Notes: generated by a model not told the origin, from the sequence alone. A stretch of DNA of 64,000 bases from Ramlibacter lithotrophicus (GCF_012184415.1 NZ_VTOX01000009.1:124001-188000), one strand, 5' to 3'. Shown: positions 18,492-27,836, numbered from the stretch's first letter. Translations and numbers: made by a program.

Positions 18492-20060
18492 TCAGCCGGC
18501 GGTGGCCTGCCGCACCGCGCGTTCCCAGCGGCCCATCAGCTCGGCGGCGCGTTCGGCCGGCAGGGTCGGCTGGAACCGGCGCTCGGCGCGCCAGAGGCCG
18601 GCCAGTTCATCGGTGCCGCGGTACACGCCGGCCGCGAGGCCCGCGAGCCAGGCGGCGCCCAGGGCCGTCGTCTCGACGCAAGCCGGCCGCACCACGGGGA
18701 TGCCCAGCAGGTCGGCCTGGAACTGCATCAGCAGGTCGTTGACGCAGGCACCGCCGTCGACCCGCAATTCGCTGACCGGCGCGCCGCCCGCGGCGACCGC
18801 ATCCCGGCTCATGGCCTGCAGCAGCGCCGCGCTCTGGTAGGCGATGCTCTCCAGCGCGGCGCGCGCGATGTGCGCCACCGTCGTGCCGCGCGTGATGCCG
18901 GTGATCGTGCCGCGCGCGTCCGGCTTCCAGTACGGCGCGCCCAGCCCGGTGAACGCCGGCACCATCATCACCCCGCCGGCGTCCGGCACGCTCTGGGCGA
19001 GCGCCTGCACCTCGCCGCTGGCCTCGATCGCGTGCAGGCCGTCGCGCAGCCACTGCACCACCGCCCCCCCGACGAACACGCTTCCTTCCAATGCGTACGC
19101 ATTGGAAGGAAGCGTTGCACGCTCCATGTGCCCGCCCCCACCCCAGCCCTCCCCCGCACGGGGGAGGGAGCCGCGGGATGCCTCGGGCGCCTGCGACGCG
19201 ATCGTCGTGATCAGGTTGTTGCGGCTGGCGATGGCCTGGTCGCCCGTGTGCATCAGCAGGAAGCAGCCGGTGCCGTAGGTGTTCTTGGCCATCCCGGCCG
19301 TGAAGCAGGCCTGCCCGAACAGGGCGCTCTGCTGGTCCCCGGCCACGCCGCCGATCAGCACCGGTGCGCCCAGCAGCGAAGGGCGGCTCTTGCCGTAATC
19401 GGCGCTGGACGGCAGGACCCTGGGCATCAGCGAGGCGGGGATGTCCAGCAGCGCCAGCAGGTCGGCATCCCACTCGTTGCGGTGCACGTCGAACAGCATG
19501 GTGCGCGAGGCGTTCGTGACGTCGGTAGCATGCAGCGCGCCCTCGGTCAACTGCCACAGGAGCCAGCTGTCGATGGTGCCGAACGCCAGCTCGCCGCGCT
19601 GCGCCTGCTCGCGCGCGCCGGGGACGTGGTCCAGCAGCCAGCGGATCTTGGTCGCTGAGAAATACGAGTCGATGACCAGGCCGGTCCGGGACTGGATCAG
19701 GGGCGCGTGGCCTTGCTCGCGCAGTTGCGCGCACAAGGGCTCGCCGCGGCGGTCCTGCCACACGATGGCATGGTGCACCGGCAGGCCGGTCCGGCGGTTC
19801 CACAGCACCGTGGTTTCGCGCTGGTTGGTGATGCCCAGCGCCGCGATGTCGCCGGCCTTCAGCCCGGCCCGCTGCAACGCCTCGCGCGCGGTCGCGAGCT
19901 GGCCGCGCCAGATCTCCATCGGATCATGCTCCACCCAGCCGGGGCGCGGATAGATCTGCAGCAGCTCCTGCTGGGCCTGGGCAACGACGTTCCCTTGCGG
20001 GTCGAAGACGATGCTGCGCGAACTGGAAGTGCCCTGGTCGAGTGCGAGGAGGTAGCCCAT
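18492..20060 (-). CDS. glpK: Glycerol kinase with an in-frame repeat insertion
   Basis: A 522-residue FGGY kinase that phosphorylates glycerol to glycerol-3-phosphate. Hallmarks are [44 protein letters not shown], the [15 protein letters not shown] loop, [28 protein letters not shown] and [17 protein letters not shown]. The family is about 500 residues. The excess lies at about residues 290-320, where the normal short turn before [11 protein letters not shown] is replaced by a Gly/Pro/Arg-rich stretch of about 33 residues. That stretch is encoded by a palindrome and a second GC hairpin (19078-19176). The frame is kept and the flanking catalytic motifs are intact, so activity is possible but untested. 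No glpF or glpD is adjacent. Confidence 0.93.
   Translation of the reverse strand: MGYLLALDQGTSSSRSIVFDPQGNVVAQAQQELLQIYPRPGWVEHDPMEIWRGQLATAREALQRAGLKAGDIAALGITNQRETTVLWNRRTGLPVHHAIVWQDRRGEPLCAQLREQGHAPLIQSRTGLVIDSYFSATKIRWLLDHVPGAREQAQRGELAFGTIDSWLLWQLTEGALHATDVTNASRTMLFDVHRNEWDADLLALLDIPASLMPRVLPSSADYGKSRPSLLGAPVLIGGVAGDQQSALFGQACFTAGMAKNTYGTGCFLLMHTGDQAIASRNNLITTIASQAPEASRGSLPRAGEGWGGGGHMERATLPSNAYALEGSVFVGGAVVQWLRDGLHAIEASGEVQALAQSVPDAGGVMMVPAFTGLGAPYWKPDARGTITGITRGTTVAHIARAALESIAYQSAALLQAMSRDAVAAGGAPVSELRVDGGACVNDLLMQFQADLLGIPVVRPACVETTALGAAWLAGLAAGVYRGTDELAGLWRAERRFQPTLPAERAAELMGRWERAVRQATAG
19078..19115. repeat. Perfect 38-base palindrome inside glpK
   Basis: A perfect, loopless inverted repeat centred on GTAC between 19096 and 19097. 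On the glpK strand it encodes residues 316-328. One half encodes the conserved YALEGS and the other half is its mirror, carried by the inserted sequence. It could form a cruciform in DNA or a long hairpin in the glpK mRNA. Confidence 0.9.
19121..19176. repeat. GC-rich hairpin element within glpK insertion
   Basis: The pyrimidine-rich run CCCGCCCCCACCCC leads into a nine-base stem (19147-19155 with 19160-19168) around a GCAC loop. This composition is typical of short dispersed repeats in high-GC proteobacteria. It is unlike the surrounding codon use and forms the bulk of the extra residues in GlpK. Confidence 0.7.
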
Positions 20061-20078
20061 GGCGCGAATGTAGTGGAA

Positions 20079-21455
20079 TCACATCGGCTCGGTCCAGCCG
20101 CCGCCCAGCGCCCGGTACAACAGCACCTGGCTTTGCAGCTGCTGCAGCCGCGTCTGGACCAGCGCCTGCTGCGCGGCGAACAGCGAGCGCTGGGCGTCCA
20201 GCAGGTCCAGCGAGCTCGCCACGCCGCTGCGATAGCGCAGCTCGGACAGGCGATGGCGCACGCTTTCGGCCTCGGCCACCTGCCCTTGCGCGCGCAGCTG
20301 CTCGCCGAACGTGGCACGCCCCGCCAGCGCGTCCGACACCTCCCGGAACGCGACCTGGATCGCGCGCTCGTATTGCGCGACGGCGATGTCGCGAGCGGCG
20401 GTCGCCGCATCCAGCCCGGCGCGATTGCGGCCGGCGTCGAAGATCGGCTGCAGCAGTTGCGGCGCGGCCGTGAAACCCCAGCTGCCGCCCTTGAACAGGC
20501 CGGACAGCTCCGTGCTCGCGGCGCCGAGCCCCGCCGTCAGGGAAATGCGCGGGAAGAACGCCGCCCGCGCGGCGCCGATGTTGGCGTTGGCCGCCACCAG
20601 CTGCTGCTCGGCCTGCCGCACGTCGGGACGCCGCACCAGCACGTCGGAGGGCGTGCCGGCCGGCACGTCCGGCAATCGCAGCGCGGCCGTGCTGACCTCG
20701 GTCACCAGCTCCGGCGGCACCGGCTGCCCCAGCAGCAAGGCCAGCGCGTCGAGGTCCAGCGCGCGCTGGCGCGTGAGCTGCGCCAGCGCGACGCGCGCAG
20801 CCTCGGTGAGCGACTGCGCCTGGCGCACGTCCAGTTCCGATGTCACGCCGTTGTCGAAGCGAAGCCGCACCAGCCGCAGCGACTCCTCGCGGGTCGCGAG
20901 CGTCCGGCGCGTGAGCTCCAGCAGCTCCTCGTCGGCGACCAGCGCGAGCCAGGTGTTGGCGACGCTCGCGACCAGGCTGATCTGCGCCGCCTTGCGGCCT
21001 TCTTCGGTCGCCAGGTACTGCGCCAGCGCCGCCGCGCTCAGGCTCGCCACGCGACCGAAGAAATCGATCTCCCAGTTGCTCAGGCCGAGGCCCGCCGTGT
21101 AGGTCGTCCGGCTGTCCTCGCCGCTCGGCGTCCGCGTGGCACCCACGGTGGCCCCGAAGGTGGGCAGCCGGTCGGCACGACGGATGTCGTACTGGGCCCG
21201 CGCCTGCTCGATGTTGAGGACGGCGATGCGCAGGTCGCGGTTGTTGCGCAGCGCGACGGCAATCAGTTGCCTCAGCCGCTCGTCGCCGAAGAACTGCTGC
21301 CACGGCAGGTCGGCGGCCGGCGTGCCGGTGGCCGCCGCCGGCGCCGGCCAGCCGCCGGCCACCGGCGCGGGCGGGCGCTCGTACGTGGGCATCATGGAGC
21401 AGCCGGACAGCGCGCCGATCGCGAGCGCCGCCGCGGCGAGTTGGAATCGGTTCAT
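20079..21455 (-). CDS. Outer-membrane efflux lipoprotein (NodT/OprM family)
   Basis: A 458-residue outer-membrane factor that forms the TolC-like exit duct of an RND pump. The lipobox LSGC has its lipidated Cys at residue 19. SWEL-type features include NWEIDFFGRVASLSAAALAQYLATEE, and the two OEP repeats contain RFDNGVTSELDVRQAQSL and ELRYRSGVASSLDLLDAQRSL. Length is normal for the family. The ATG overlaps the pump gene's stop (ATGA), which fixes the start against a much longer open frame extending upstream. It is the last gene of the three-gene efflux operon. Confidence 0.95.
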   Translation of the reverse strand: MNRFQLAAAALAIGALSGCSMMPTYERPPAPVAGGWPAPAAATGTPAADLPWQQFFGDERLRQLIAVALRNNRDLRIAVLNIEQARAQYDIRRADRLPTFGATVGATRTPSGEDSRTTYTAGLGLSNWEIDFFGRVASLSAAALAQYLATEEGRKAAQISLVASVANTWLALVADEELLELTRRTLATREESLRLVRLRFDNGVTSELDVRQAQSLTEAARVALAQLTRQRALDLDALALLLGQPVPPELVTEVSTAALRLPDVPAGTPSDVLVRRPDVRQAEQQLVAANANIGAARAAFFPRISLTAGLGAASTELSGLFKGGSWGFTAAPQLLQPIFDAGRNRAGLDAATAARDIAVAQYERAIQVAFREVSDALAGRATFGEQLRAQGQVAEAESVRHRLSELRYRSGVASSLDLLDAQRSLFAAQQALVQTRLQQLQSQVLLYRALGGGWTEPM

Positions 21456-24400
21456 CGATGAGCTCCCTCGGCCGGGGCCGGCCCGTCGAGTTCGTGCCGG
21501 TACATGCGGTTCTGGCGTTCGCTGCCCTTGAAGATGCCGCGCACGACGACGAAGAAGACCGGCACGAAGAACACCGACAGCGCCGTGCCGGTCAACATGC
21601 CGCCCAGCACGCCGGTGCCGATCGCTCGCTGGCTCGCCGAGCCGGCGCCGCTCGCCAGCGCCAGCGGCAGCACGCCCAGGCCGAACGCCATCGACGTCAT
21701 GACGATCGGCCGGAACCGCAGGTGCGCCGCCGCCAGCGCCGCCTCGATGACGCCCTTGCCCTGCGCCTGCAGGTCCTTGGCGAATTCGATGATCAGGATG
21801 GCGTTCTTGGCCGCGAGGCCGATGATGGTGATCAGCCCCACCTGGAAATAGACGTCGTTGGCATAGCCGCGCAACGTGGTGGCGAGCAGCACCCCCAGCA
21901 CGCCGAGCGGTACGACCAGAATGACCGACAGCGGGATCGACCAGCTCTCGTACAGCGCCGCCAGGCACAGGAACACCGCGAGGATCGCGAAGCCATAGAG
22001 GATCATGGCCTGCGCGCCGGCCAGCTTTTCCTCGCGCGACTGGCCGGTCCACTCGTAACCGAAGCCCTGCGGCAGCTGCGCGGCGAGCCGCTCCATCTCC
22101 GCCATCGCCGCGCCGGTGCTCTGGCCGGGCGCGGGCGCCCCGGAGATGCGCATCGCGGGATAACCGTTGTAGCGGATCGTCTGCATGGCGCCGGTGACCC
22201 AGCGCGTGGTGGCGAAGGCGCGCAGCGGCACCAGCCTGCCCTGCTGGTTGGCGGCATTGAGCTCCAGCAGGTCGTCCGGCTGCATGCGCGCCGGCGCATC
22301 GGCCTGCACCACCACGCGCTGCAGCCGCCCGCGGTTCGGGAAGTCGTTGACGTAGCTGGAGCCCAGCGCCGTCGACAGCACCGAGTTGATCGCGTCGAAG
22401 GACACGCCCAGGGCGCCGGCCTTGTCCCGGTCGATGTCGATCTGCAGCTGAGGCGCATCCTCGAGGCCGTCGGGGCGCACCTGCGTCAGCAGCGGACTCT
22501 GGGCCGCGAGCCCCAGCAGCTGGTTGCGCGCGGCCACCAGCGCCTCGTGCCCGGCGCCGCCGCGGTCCTGCAGCCGGAAGGTGAAGCCGGAAGCGGCGCC
22601 CAGCTCCGGGATCGGCGGCGGACTGAGCGGAAAGATGATGGCGTCGCGGATGCCGGCGAGGCCGCCGAACGCGCGGCCGGCGATCGCCTGCGCCGACTGG
22701 CCGGGGCCTTCGCGCTGCCCCCAGTCCTTGAGCGTGATGAAGCCCAGCGCCGCGTTCTGTCCCTGGCCCGAGAAGCTGAAGCCGAGCACGCTCACCATGC
22801 TCTGCACTTCCGGCTGCTTGAGCATGTACGCCTCCACCTGTTCCATCACCTTGCCGGTGCGCTGCTGGGTCGCGCCCGGCGGCAATTGCACGTTGACCAG
22901 CATCGTGCCCTGGTCCTCGGCCGGCAGGAACGACGTCGGCAGGCGCGAATACATCAACGCCACGGCGCCGATGATCGCCGCGTAGATGACCAGGTAGCGC
23001 GCGGCCCGCTTGAGGATGCGCGCCACGACGCTTTCGTAGCCCTTGGCGGTATTCGCGAAGCCGCGATTGAACCAGCCGAAGAAACCGCCCTTCTCGTGGT
23101 GGTGGCCGGCTTCGACCTGCTTGAGCAAGGTCGCGCACAAGGCCGGCGTCAGGGAGAGCGCCATGAATGCCGAGAACCCGATCGACGCCACCATGACCGC
23201 GGCAAACTGGCGGTAGATGTTCCCGGTGGCGCCGGCGAAGAAGGCCAGCGGCACGAACACCGAAATCAGCACCACCGTGACGCCGATGATGGCGCCCTGG
23301 ATCTGGCCCATGGCCTTGCGCGTCGCCTCGCGCGGCGGCAGCCCCTCGGTACTCATGATCCGCTCGACGTTCTCCACCACCACGATCGCGTCGTCGACGA
23401 CGATGCCGATCACCAGCACCATGCCGAACATCGTGAGCACGTTGATCGAGAAGCCCAGCGCGAGCAGCGCGCCGAAGGTGCCGAGCAGCGCGATCGGCAC
23501 CACCAGCGTGGGGATGATGGTGTAGCGCCAGTTCTGCAGGAACAGGAACATGACGAGGAACACCAGCGCAACCGCCTCCAGCAGCGTGATGACCACCTGC
23601 GAGATCGAGATCTTCACGAACCGGGAGCTGTCGTACGGGATGTCCCACTTCATGCCGGCCGGGAAGAACTTCGACAGTTCCCCCATCCGGGTGCGGATCG
23701 CGGCGGCGGTCTCCAGCGCGTTGCCGCTGGGCGCCAGCTGCACGCCGATGCCCGTGGACGGCTTGCCGTTCAGGCGTGCCGAGGTCGCATAGTTCTGCGC
23801 GCCGAGCTCGATCCGCGCGACGTCGCGCAGGCGCACGGTGGAACCGTCGATGTTGGCGCGCAGCACGATGTTGCCGAACTGCTCGACGCTGGCGAGCTGG
23901 CCGTTGACGACGACGGTCGCGGCGATGCCCTGGCCGCCGATGTTGGGCAGGTCGCCGATGGTGCCGGAGGACACCTGCGCGTTCTGCGCCCGGATGGCCG
24001 CGTTCACTTCGCCCGCCGAGATGCCGAAGCTCACCAGCTTCGCCGGGTCGATCCACACGCGCATCGCCTGCTCGGTGCCGAACAGCTGGGCCTGGCCGAC
24101 GCCGGGGATCCGCTGGATTTCGGGCAGCACGGCGCGCGAGGCGTAGTAGCCCAGCGCCACCGGGGTGTAGGCCGGATCGTCGGACGACAGGATCGTGAAC
24201 AGCAGGAAGTTCGAGCGCGCCTTGTCCACGCGCACGCCTTGCTGCGTCACGGCCGAAGGCAGGCGCGGAGTCGCGCGGGACAGCCGGTTCTGCACGTCCA
24301 CCTGCGCGAGGTCCGGGTTGGTGCCCGGCTGGAAGCTCAGGGTGATCTGGCCGCCGCCGTTGGCCTGGCTCACCGACTCCATGTAGATGAGGCCCGGCGA

Positions 24401-24613
24401 GCCGTTCATTTCCTGCTCGATGACGCTGATGACGCTTTCCTCCAGCGTCTTGGCCGACGCGCCTGGATAGAAGGCGGACACCACGATCGACGGCGGGGCC
24501 ACCGGCGGATACTGCGCCACCGGCAGCTGGGTGATGGCCACGCCGCCCATCACGATGACGAACAGCGCGATGACCCACGCGAAGATGGGCCGGTCGATGA
24601 AGAAGCGCGCCAC
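21452..24613 (-). CDS. RND multidrug efflux pump, inner-membrane permease (HAE-1/AcrB family)
   Basis: A 1053-residue proton-driven exporter. The N-terminus RFFIDRPIFAWVIALFVIVMGG is the canonical first helix. GYYPG-type periplasmic blocks follow. The proton-relay helix VLVIGIVVDDAIVVVENVERIM carries the paired aspartates of TM4, and GLAAKNAILIIEFAKD lies in the second half. Two large periplasmic domains lie between TM1/2 and TM7/8. The start is GTG at 24611-24613 with AAGGAG six bases before it. Lying between the adaptor and the OMF in one operon, it is a self-contained tripartite system. Substrates cannot be read from sequence. Confidence 0.96.
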   Translation of the reverse strand: MARFFIDRPIFAWVIALFVIVMGGVAITQLPVAQYPPVAPPSIVVSAFYPGASAKTLEESVISVIEQEMNGSPGLIYMESVSQANGGGQITLSFQPGTNPDLAQVDVQNRLSRATPRLPSAVTQQGVRVDKARSNFLLFTILSSDDPAYTPVALGYYASRAVLPEIQRIPGVGQAQLFGTEQAMRVWIDPAKLVSFGISAGEVNAAIRAQNAQVSSGTIGDLPNIGGQGIAATVVVNGQLASVEQFGNIVLRANIDGSTVRLRDVARIELGAQNYATSARLNGKPSTGIGVQLAPSGNALETAAAIRTRMGELSKFFPAGMKWDIPYDSSRFVKISISQVVITLLEAVALVFLVMFLFLQNWRYTIIPTLVVPIALLGTFGALLALGFSINVLTMFGMVLVIGIVVDDAIVVVENVERIMSTEGLPPREATRKAMGQIQGAIIGVTVVLISVFVPLAFFAGATGNIYRQFAAVMVASIGFSAFMALSLTPALCATLLKQVEAGHHHEKGGFFGWFNRGFANTAKGYESVVARILKRAARYLVIYAAIIGAVALMYSRLPTSFLPAEDQGTMLVNVQLPPGATQQRTGKVMEQVEAYMLKQPEVQSMVSVLGFSFSGQGQNAALGFITLKDWGQREGPGQSAQAIAGRAFGGLAGIRDAIIFPLSPPPIPELGAASGFTFRLQDRGGAGHEALVAARNQLLGLAAQSPLLTQVRPDGLEDAPQLQIDIDRDKAGALGVSFDAINSVLSTALGSSYVNDFPNRGRLQRVVVQADAPARMQPDDLLELNAANQQGRLVPLRAFATTRWVTGAMQTIRYNGYPAMRISGAPAPGQSTGAAMAEMERLAAQLPQGFGYEWTGQSREEKLAGAQAMILYGFAILAVFLCLAALYESWSIPLSVILVVPLGVLGVLLATTLRGYANDVYFQVGLITIIGLAAKNAILIIEFAKDLQAQGKGVIEAALAAAHLRFRPIVMTSMAFGLGVLPLALASGAGSASQRAIGTGVLGGMLTGTALSVFFVPVFFVVVRGIFKGSERQNRMYRHELDGPAPAEGAHR

Positions 24614-24623
24614 GGCCTGCTCC

Positions 24624-25841
24624 TTACTTCGCCGCCGATGCCGGGGCCGCGGCCGGCGCGGCGTTCCACGGCACCGGTTTCACCGGCGCGCCGGGTCGCA
24701 ACTTCTGGAAGCCTTCGACGATCACCTGCTCGCCGGCCTTCAGGCCATCGAGCACCACCCACTGTCCGGCCTGAGCTGACCCGACCCGGATCTTGCGCGT
24801 GCTCACCTGGCCGTCGGCGCCCACCACCATCACGCTGTCGCCCTGGGCCGTGCGCGTCACGGCCTGCTGCGGCAGCAGCACGGCGTCGCCGGCCCTGGCC
24901 TGCTCCAGGCGCACGCGGACATACAGGCCCGGCAACAGGCTGCCGTTGGCATTGGGCACCTCGGCGCGCAGCGTGATCTGGCCGCTGGTGGGATCCACCG
25001 ACAGGTCGGAGAACAGCAGCTTGCCCGGCTGCGGATGCTCGCTGCCGTCTTCGAGCACCACGCGCACCAGCGCGCCCTCGGCGCCGGCAGCCCGCTTCAG
25101 GCGTCCCTGAGCCAGCGCCTGGCGCAGCCGCAGCACGTCGGCGGCCGGCTGCGTGAAATTGACGTACATGGGGTGGATCTGCTGGATGACGGCCAGCGGC
25201 GTCGCCTCGCCCTGCCCCACCAGCGCGCCTTCGGTGACCAGGGCGCGGCCGATGCGGCCACCGATCGGCGCCACGACCGACGCGTAGCCCAGGTTGATCT
25301 GCGCCGTCTGCACGGCGGCGCGAGCTGCTGCCACCTCGGCCTCGGCGGCCTTCTGCGCCGCCACCGCGTTGGCATATTCCTGCTTGCTGATCGCGTTCGC
25401 CTCCACCAGCGGCTTGTAGCGCTCGGCGAGGGCGGTGGCCTGCCCGAGATTGGCTTGCGACCGCATCAGCGCCGCCTGCGCGCTGGCGCTGGCCGCCGCA
25501 TACGGCGCCGGGTCGATGCGGTACAGCGGCTGGCCCGCGCGCACGTCGCTGCCTTCGCGGAACAGGCGCTTCTGCACGATGCCCGCGGCGCGCGCGCGCA
25601 CCTGCGCGACGCGCGAGGCCTCGAGCCGGCCGGGCAGCTCGGTGACCAGGCCGACCTCGCCCGGCGCCACCTTGACCACCGCCACTTCCGGCGGCGGCAT
25701 GGCGGCGGCGCCGGCCGGTGCATTGCCCTTGGCGGCGTCCTGCCCGCAGGCGGCCAGCAGCAACGCGGCGAGCAGCGCGGCCGTGCGCGGCGCGGCGGCA
25801 AGAACGGACAGGGGCCTCGGGTTCGCGGACAAGGCAGGCAT
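24624..25841 (-). CDS. RND efflux periplasmic adaptor lipoprotein (AcrA/MexA family)
   Basis: A 405-residue membrane-fusion protein linking pump and duct. The signal peptide ends in LLAAC with Cys32 as the lipidated residue. ELPGRLEASRVAQVRARAAGIV is the beta-barrel/lipoyl entry, and GSDVRAGQPLYRIDPAPY is the first lipoyl half. An alpha-hairpin follows (about 100-170, with RYKPLVEANAISKQEYANAV), then INLGYASVVAPIGGRIGRALVTEGALV. The ATG at 25841 follows GAGGAA; the longer open frame would run through the operator and is rejected. It is the first gene of the operon, facing the tetR-type gene across a palindromic operator. Confidence 0.95.
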   Translation of the reverse strand: MPALSANPRPLSVLAAAPRTAALLAALLLAACGQDAAKGNAPAGAAAMPPPEVAVVKVAPGEVGLVTELPGRLEASRVAQVRARAAGIVQKRLFREGSDVRAGQPLYRIDPAPYAAASASAQAALMRSQANLGQATALAERYKPLVEANAISKQEYANAVAAQKAAEAEVAAARAAVQTAQINLGYASVVAPIGGRIGRALVTEGALVGQGEATPLAVIQQIHPMYVNFTQPAADVLRLRQALAQGRLKRAAGAEGALVRVVLEDGSEHPQPGKLLFSDLSVDPTSGQITLRAEVPNANGSLLPGLYVRVRLEQARAGDAVLLPQQAVTRTAQGDSVMVVGADGQVSTRKIRVGSAQAGQWVVLDGLKAGEQVIVEGFQKLRPGAPVKPVPWNAAPAAAPASAAK

Positions 25842-25920
25842 CGGATTCCTCAGGCGGTGTTCTTGACTCCGGTCGCGCACGCGCTTCCGGCCGGGCTGGC
25901 GCGCCCGCGGAAAGCGCCGC

Positions 25921-25948
25921 AGTATACATGCATTCATGAATGTATACT
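25921..25948. promoter_or_regulatory. AcrR-like operator between efflux operon and its repressor
   Basis: AGTATACAT (25921-25929) and ATGTATACT (25940-25948) are exact inverted half-sites. Between them lies a second palindrome, CATTCATGAATG (25931-25942). The nested arrangement resembles the operators of AcrR/TtgR-type repressors. It lies 7-34 bases before the chosen tetR start, so it could control both divergent transcripts. Confidence 0.7.
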
Positions 25949-25954
25949 CGCCGC

Positions 25955-26575
25955 ATGCCCCGCCGCACCAAGGAAGACGCCCTGGCGACCCGCGAGTCGC
26001 TGCTCGACGCGGCGGAGCGCCTGTTCCAGGCGCAAGGCGTGTCGGGCACTTCGCTGCACGACATCGCCACCGCCGCCGGCGCCACCCGCGGTGCAGTCTA
26101 CTGGCACTTCAAGGACAAGGCCGACCTGTTCAACGCCATGATGGACCGCGTCACCCTGCCGCTGGAGGATGCGCTCCCGCAGGCCCGCGGCGCGGCGAGC
26201 GAGGACCCGCTGCCGCGCCTGCGCGCGGCGCTGCTGGCCGCGCTGCGCCGCACCGCCACCGATCCGCAGACGCGGCGCGTCTTCGAGGTCGCCACGCAGA
26301 AAGTGGAATACATCGACGCGCTCGGCAAGGTGCGGGAGCGCCACCTGGACGCGCGCCGGCGCAGCGTGGTGCTGATGAAGCAGGCGCTGCAGCGCAGCGC
26401 CATCGCGCGCGGACGGCGCCTGCGGATGCCGGCCATCGCCGCGGCCCGCGGCCTGCACGCGCTGGTGGCCGGACTGATCCAGGACTGGCTGCTCGATCCC
26501 GGCGAGTTCCAGCTGGAAGCGGCCGGCCGGCAGGCCATCGACGCCTACCTGGCCGGGCTGGGCCTCGGCGCGTAA
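25955..26575 (+). CDS. TetR/AcrR-family efflux repressor
   Basis: A 206-residue repressor. The N-terminal domain TRESLLDAAERLFQAQGVSG then SLHDIATAAGATRGAVYWHF is the TetR HTH. The remainder is the helical ligand-binding domain typical of AcrR/TtgR (including VFEVATQKVEYIDALGKVRERH). I choose ATG at 25955 because it aligns with AcrR (MPRRTKEDALATRE). An in-frame ATG at 25940 would lie inside the palindromic operator. No strong ribosome site is seen, so translation may be weak or leaderless. Divergence from the RND operon over the shared operator indicates local control of the pump and itself. Confidence 0.92.
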   Translation: MPRRTKEDALATRESLLDAAERLFQAQGVSGTSLHDIATAAGATRGAVYWHFKDKADLFNAMMDRVTLPLEDALPQARGAASEDPLPRLRAALLAALRRTATDPQTRRVFEVATQKVEYIDALGKVRERHLDARRRSVVLMKQALQRSAIARGRRLRMPAIAAARGLHALVAGLIQDWLLDPGEFQLEAAGRQAIDAYLAGLGLGA

Positions 26576-26591
26576 CCAGTCGCCGCGCGCA

Positions 26592-27302
26592 TCATTTCCT
26601 GCGCCGCGCCCGCTGCAGCGACGCGGCCGCGGCGCGCGGGTCCAGCCCGTACATCTGCGCGAAGGCTTCCACGCTGGCGCCGCCGCTCGCCTCGAAGGCG
26701 CGCAGCAGCGCCTCGTCCTTCGCGCGCCGCTCGGCCGCGATCGCCAGCGCCTCGTCGAGCAAGGCGTTGGCCGACTCGTCGCGCCCGCGCACCAGCTGGC
26801 CATAGTCCTCGGCGGAAAGCCCGGACGCCTCGAACGCCTGCACGATGCGGTCGCGCAGCTTCGGCCTCAGGTCTTCGCCGCCGCGCGCCTGGCGGCGCCG
26901 GAACACTTCGAGCAAGGCGTGATGCACGTGCTCGGGCGCCATTGCTTCCACCGGCTGGCCCTGCAGGTCGTGGCGCTGCTGGCCGGCCGCCACGGCCGTG
27001 AGGTAACGGCTCGAGCGGGTATGAAACGACAGCGCCTCCTTCAGCGCATCCTTGTCGAACGCGTCGGGATGCGCCTCGAGCAGGTCCTGGAAGATGCCGC
27101 GCTTGAGCGGCCGGAACACGGCCCCGAACAGATGCGGGTAGAAACCGGCCAGCTTCTCGAGCGTCGGCTGCACCTCGGCTGCCCGGGCGGCACCACGCTT
27201 CTTCTCGCGCGGCGGGGGCGCTTGCGGGTCGACCGCGGGCGCGGGCGCGGCTTGCTGCGCGGCATCGATTGCCGGCTGGTCGGCGGTCGGGGATTCGTTC
27301 AT
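26592..27302 (-). CDS. ProQ/FinO-domain RNA-binding protein
   Basis: A 236-residue protein. An N-terminal alanine/proline-rich, then basic linker (REKKRGAARAAEV) precedes a ProQ/FinO fold at about 45-140 (FYPHLFGAVFRPLKRGIFQDLLE, LKEALSFHTRSSRYLTAVAAGQQRHDLQG). This fold binds structured RNAs and 3' terminators. The C-terminal about 90 residues are charged and helical, ending in RARRRK, and are unlike the Tudor-like end of E. coli ProQ. ATG at 27302 is preferred; a TTG five codons earlier is possible, and neither has a strong ribosome site. It is convergent with the tetR-type gene. Confidence 0.85.
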   Translation of the reverse strand: MNESPTADQPAIDAAQQAAPAPAVDPQAPPPREKKRGAARAAEVQPTLEKLAGFYPHLFGAVFRPLKRGIFQDLLEAHPDAFDKDALKEALSFHTRSSRYLTAVAAGQQRHDLQGQPVEAMAPEHVHHALLEVFRRRQARGGEDLRPKLRDRIVQAFEASGLSAEDYGQLVRGRDESANALLDEALAIAAERRAKDEALLRAFEASGGASVEAFAQMYGLDPRAAAASLQRARRRK

Positions 27303-27419
27303 GGGTGAGTGAGGCAATCGGGGCTGGCACGGCGGGGCGCGGCCGCGCTGGCGCGCGGTGCCCGGTGAGGGATGCGAATGATATCTGGACGCGCGGACGC
27401 GCGGCCGCGCCTACCGCGC

Positions 27420-27836
27420 CTACCGGGCGCCGAACGGACTGACGACTGCAGCTGCGGGCGGCGCTTCGCCCCGGGCCGCGCGCATCGCGGCGATCGCCTC
27501 CTCGAACGACTTCGCCTGCACGATGGCCGGGGGGGGCACCGGGGGCGGCACGGTGCGCGCCGCGGCCAGCGCGGCCGTGAAGGGATCGTTCCCCGCGCTG
27601 CCCGGCGGGATCCGCACTTGCGGCATGGCGTCGCCGTCGGCCTCCTCGGCCGCCGCCGTGGCCGCCGAATGGACCAGCGCCGGCGCCACGTAGCGCGGGG
27701 CGGGGGGAGCCGGCGCGATCGGAGGCACATCCTGCGGCGGGCCGGCCCACCAGACGAAGGCCGCGGCCAGGGTGGCCCCGGCGAGGAGGGCCCCGGCCAG
27801 CGCCCTGCGGCCCGCCCGTGCACGCGGGACGGCCAT
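27420..27836 (-). CDS. Hypothetical membrane-anchored Pro/Ala-rich protein
   Basis: A 138-residue protein of unknown function. A basic N-terminus (VPRARAGRR) is followed by one hydrophobic segment (about 13-31, ending FVWWAG). A long proline/alanine-rich stretch comes next, then a possible helix (SFEEAIAAMRAARGEAP). It looks like a periplasmic protein held by an uncleaved N-terminal anchor. The start lies four bases after the stop of the DUF2135-like gene, so the two are likely co-transcribed and translationally linked. A shorter protein of similar make-up may lie upstream of that gene (29091-29288). Confidence 0.6.
   Translation of the reverse strand: MAVPRARAGRRALAGALLAGATLAAAFVWWAGPPQDVPPIAPAPPAPRYVAPALVHSAATAAAEEADGDAMPQVRIPPGSAGNDPFTAALAAARTVPPPVPPPAIVQAKSFEEAIAAMRAARGEAPPAAAVVSPFGAR

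Noticed and set aside
18492..20060. glpK as a broken gene
   Set aside because: The insertion keeps the frame and all catalytic motifs on both sides are intact, so it is annotated as an intact gene with an inserted loop.
20079..24578. A 1499-codon minus-strand frame that looks like a pump-duct fusion
   Set aside because: Only the last 458 codons (the outer-membrane factor) resemble a protein family. The upstream part is the RND gene read in the wrong frame, and the true genes join by an ATGA overlap.
21458..24976. A 1172-codon plus-strand frame antisense to the RND operon
   Set aside because: Composition is that of a reverse-complement shadow in high-GC DNA (His/Arg/Gln-rich, no motifs), while the minus strand codes a complete RND pump.
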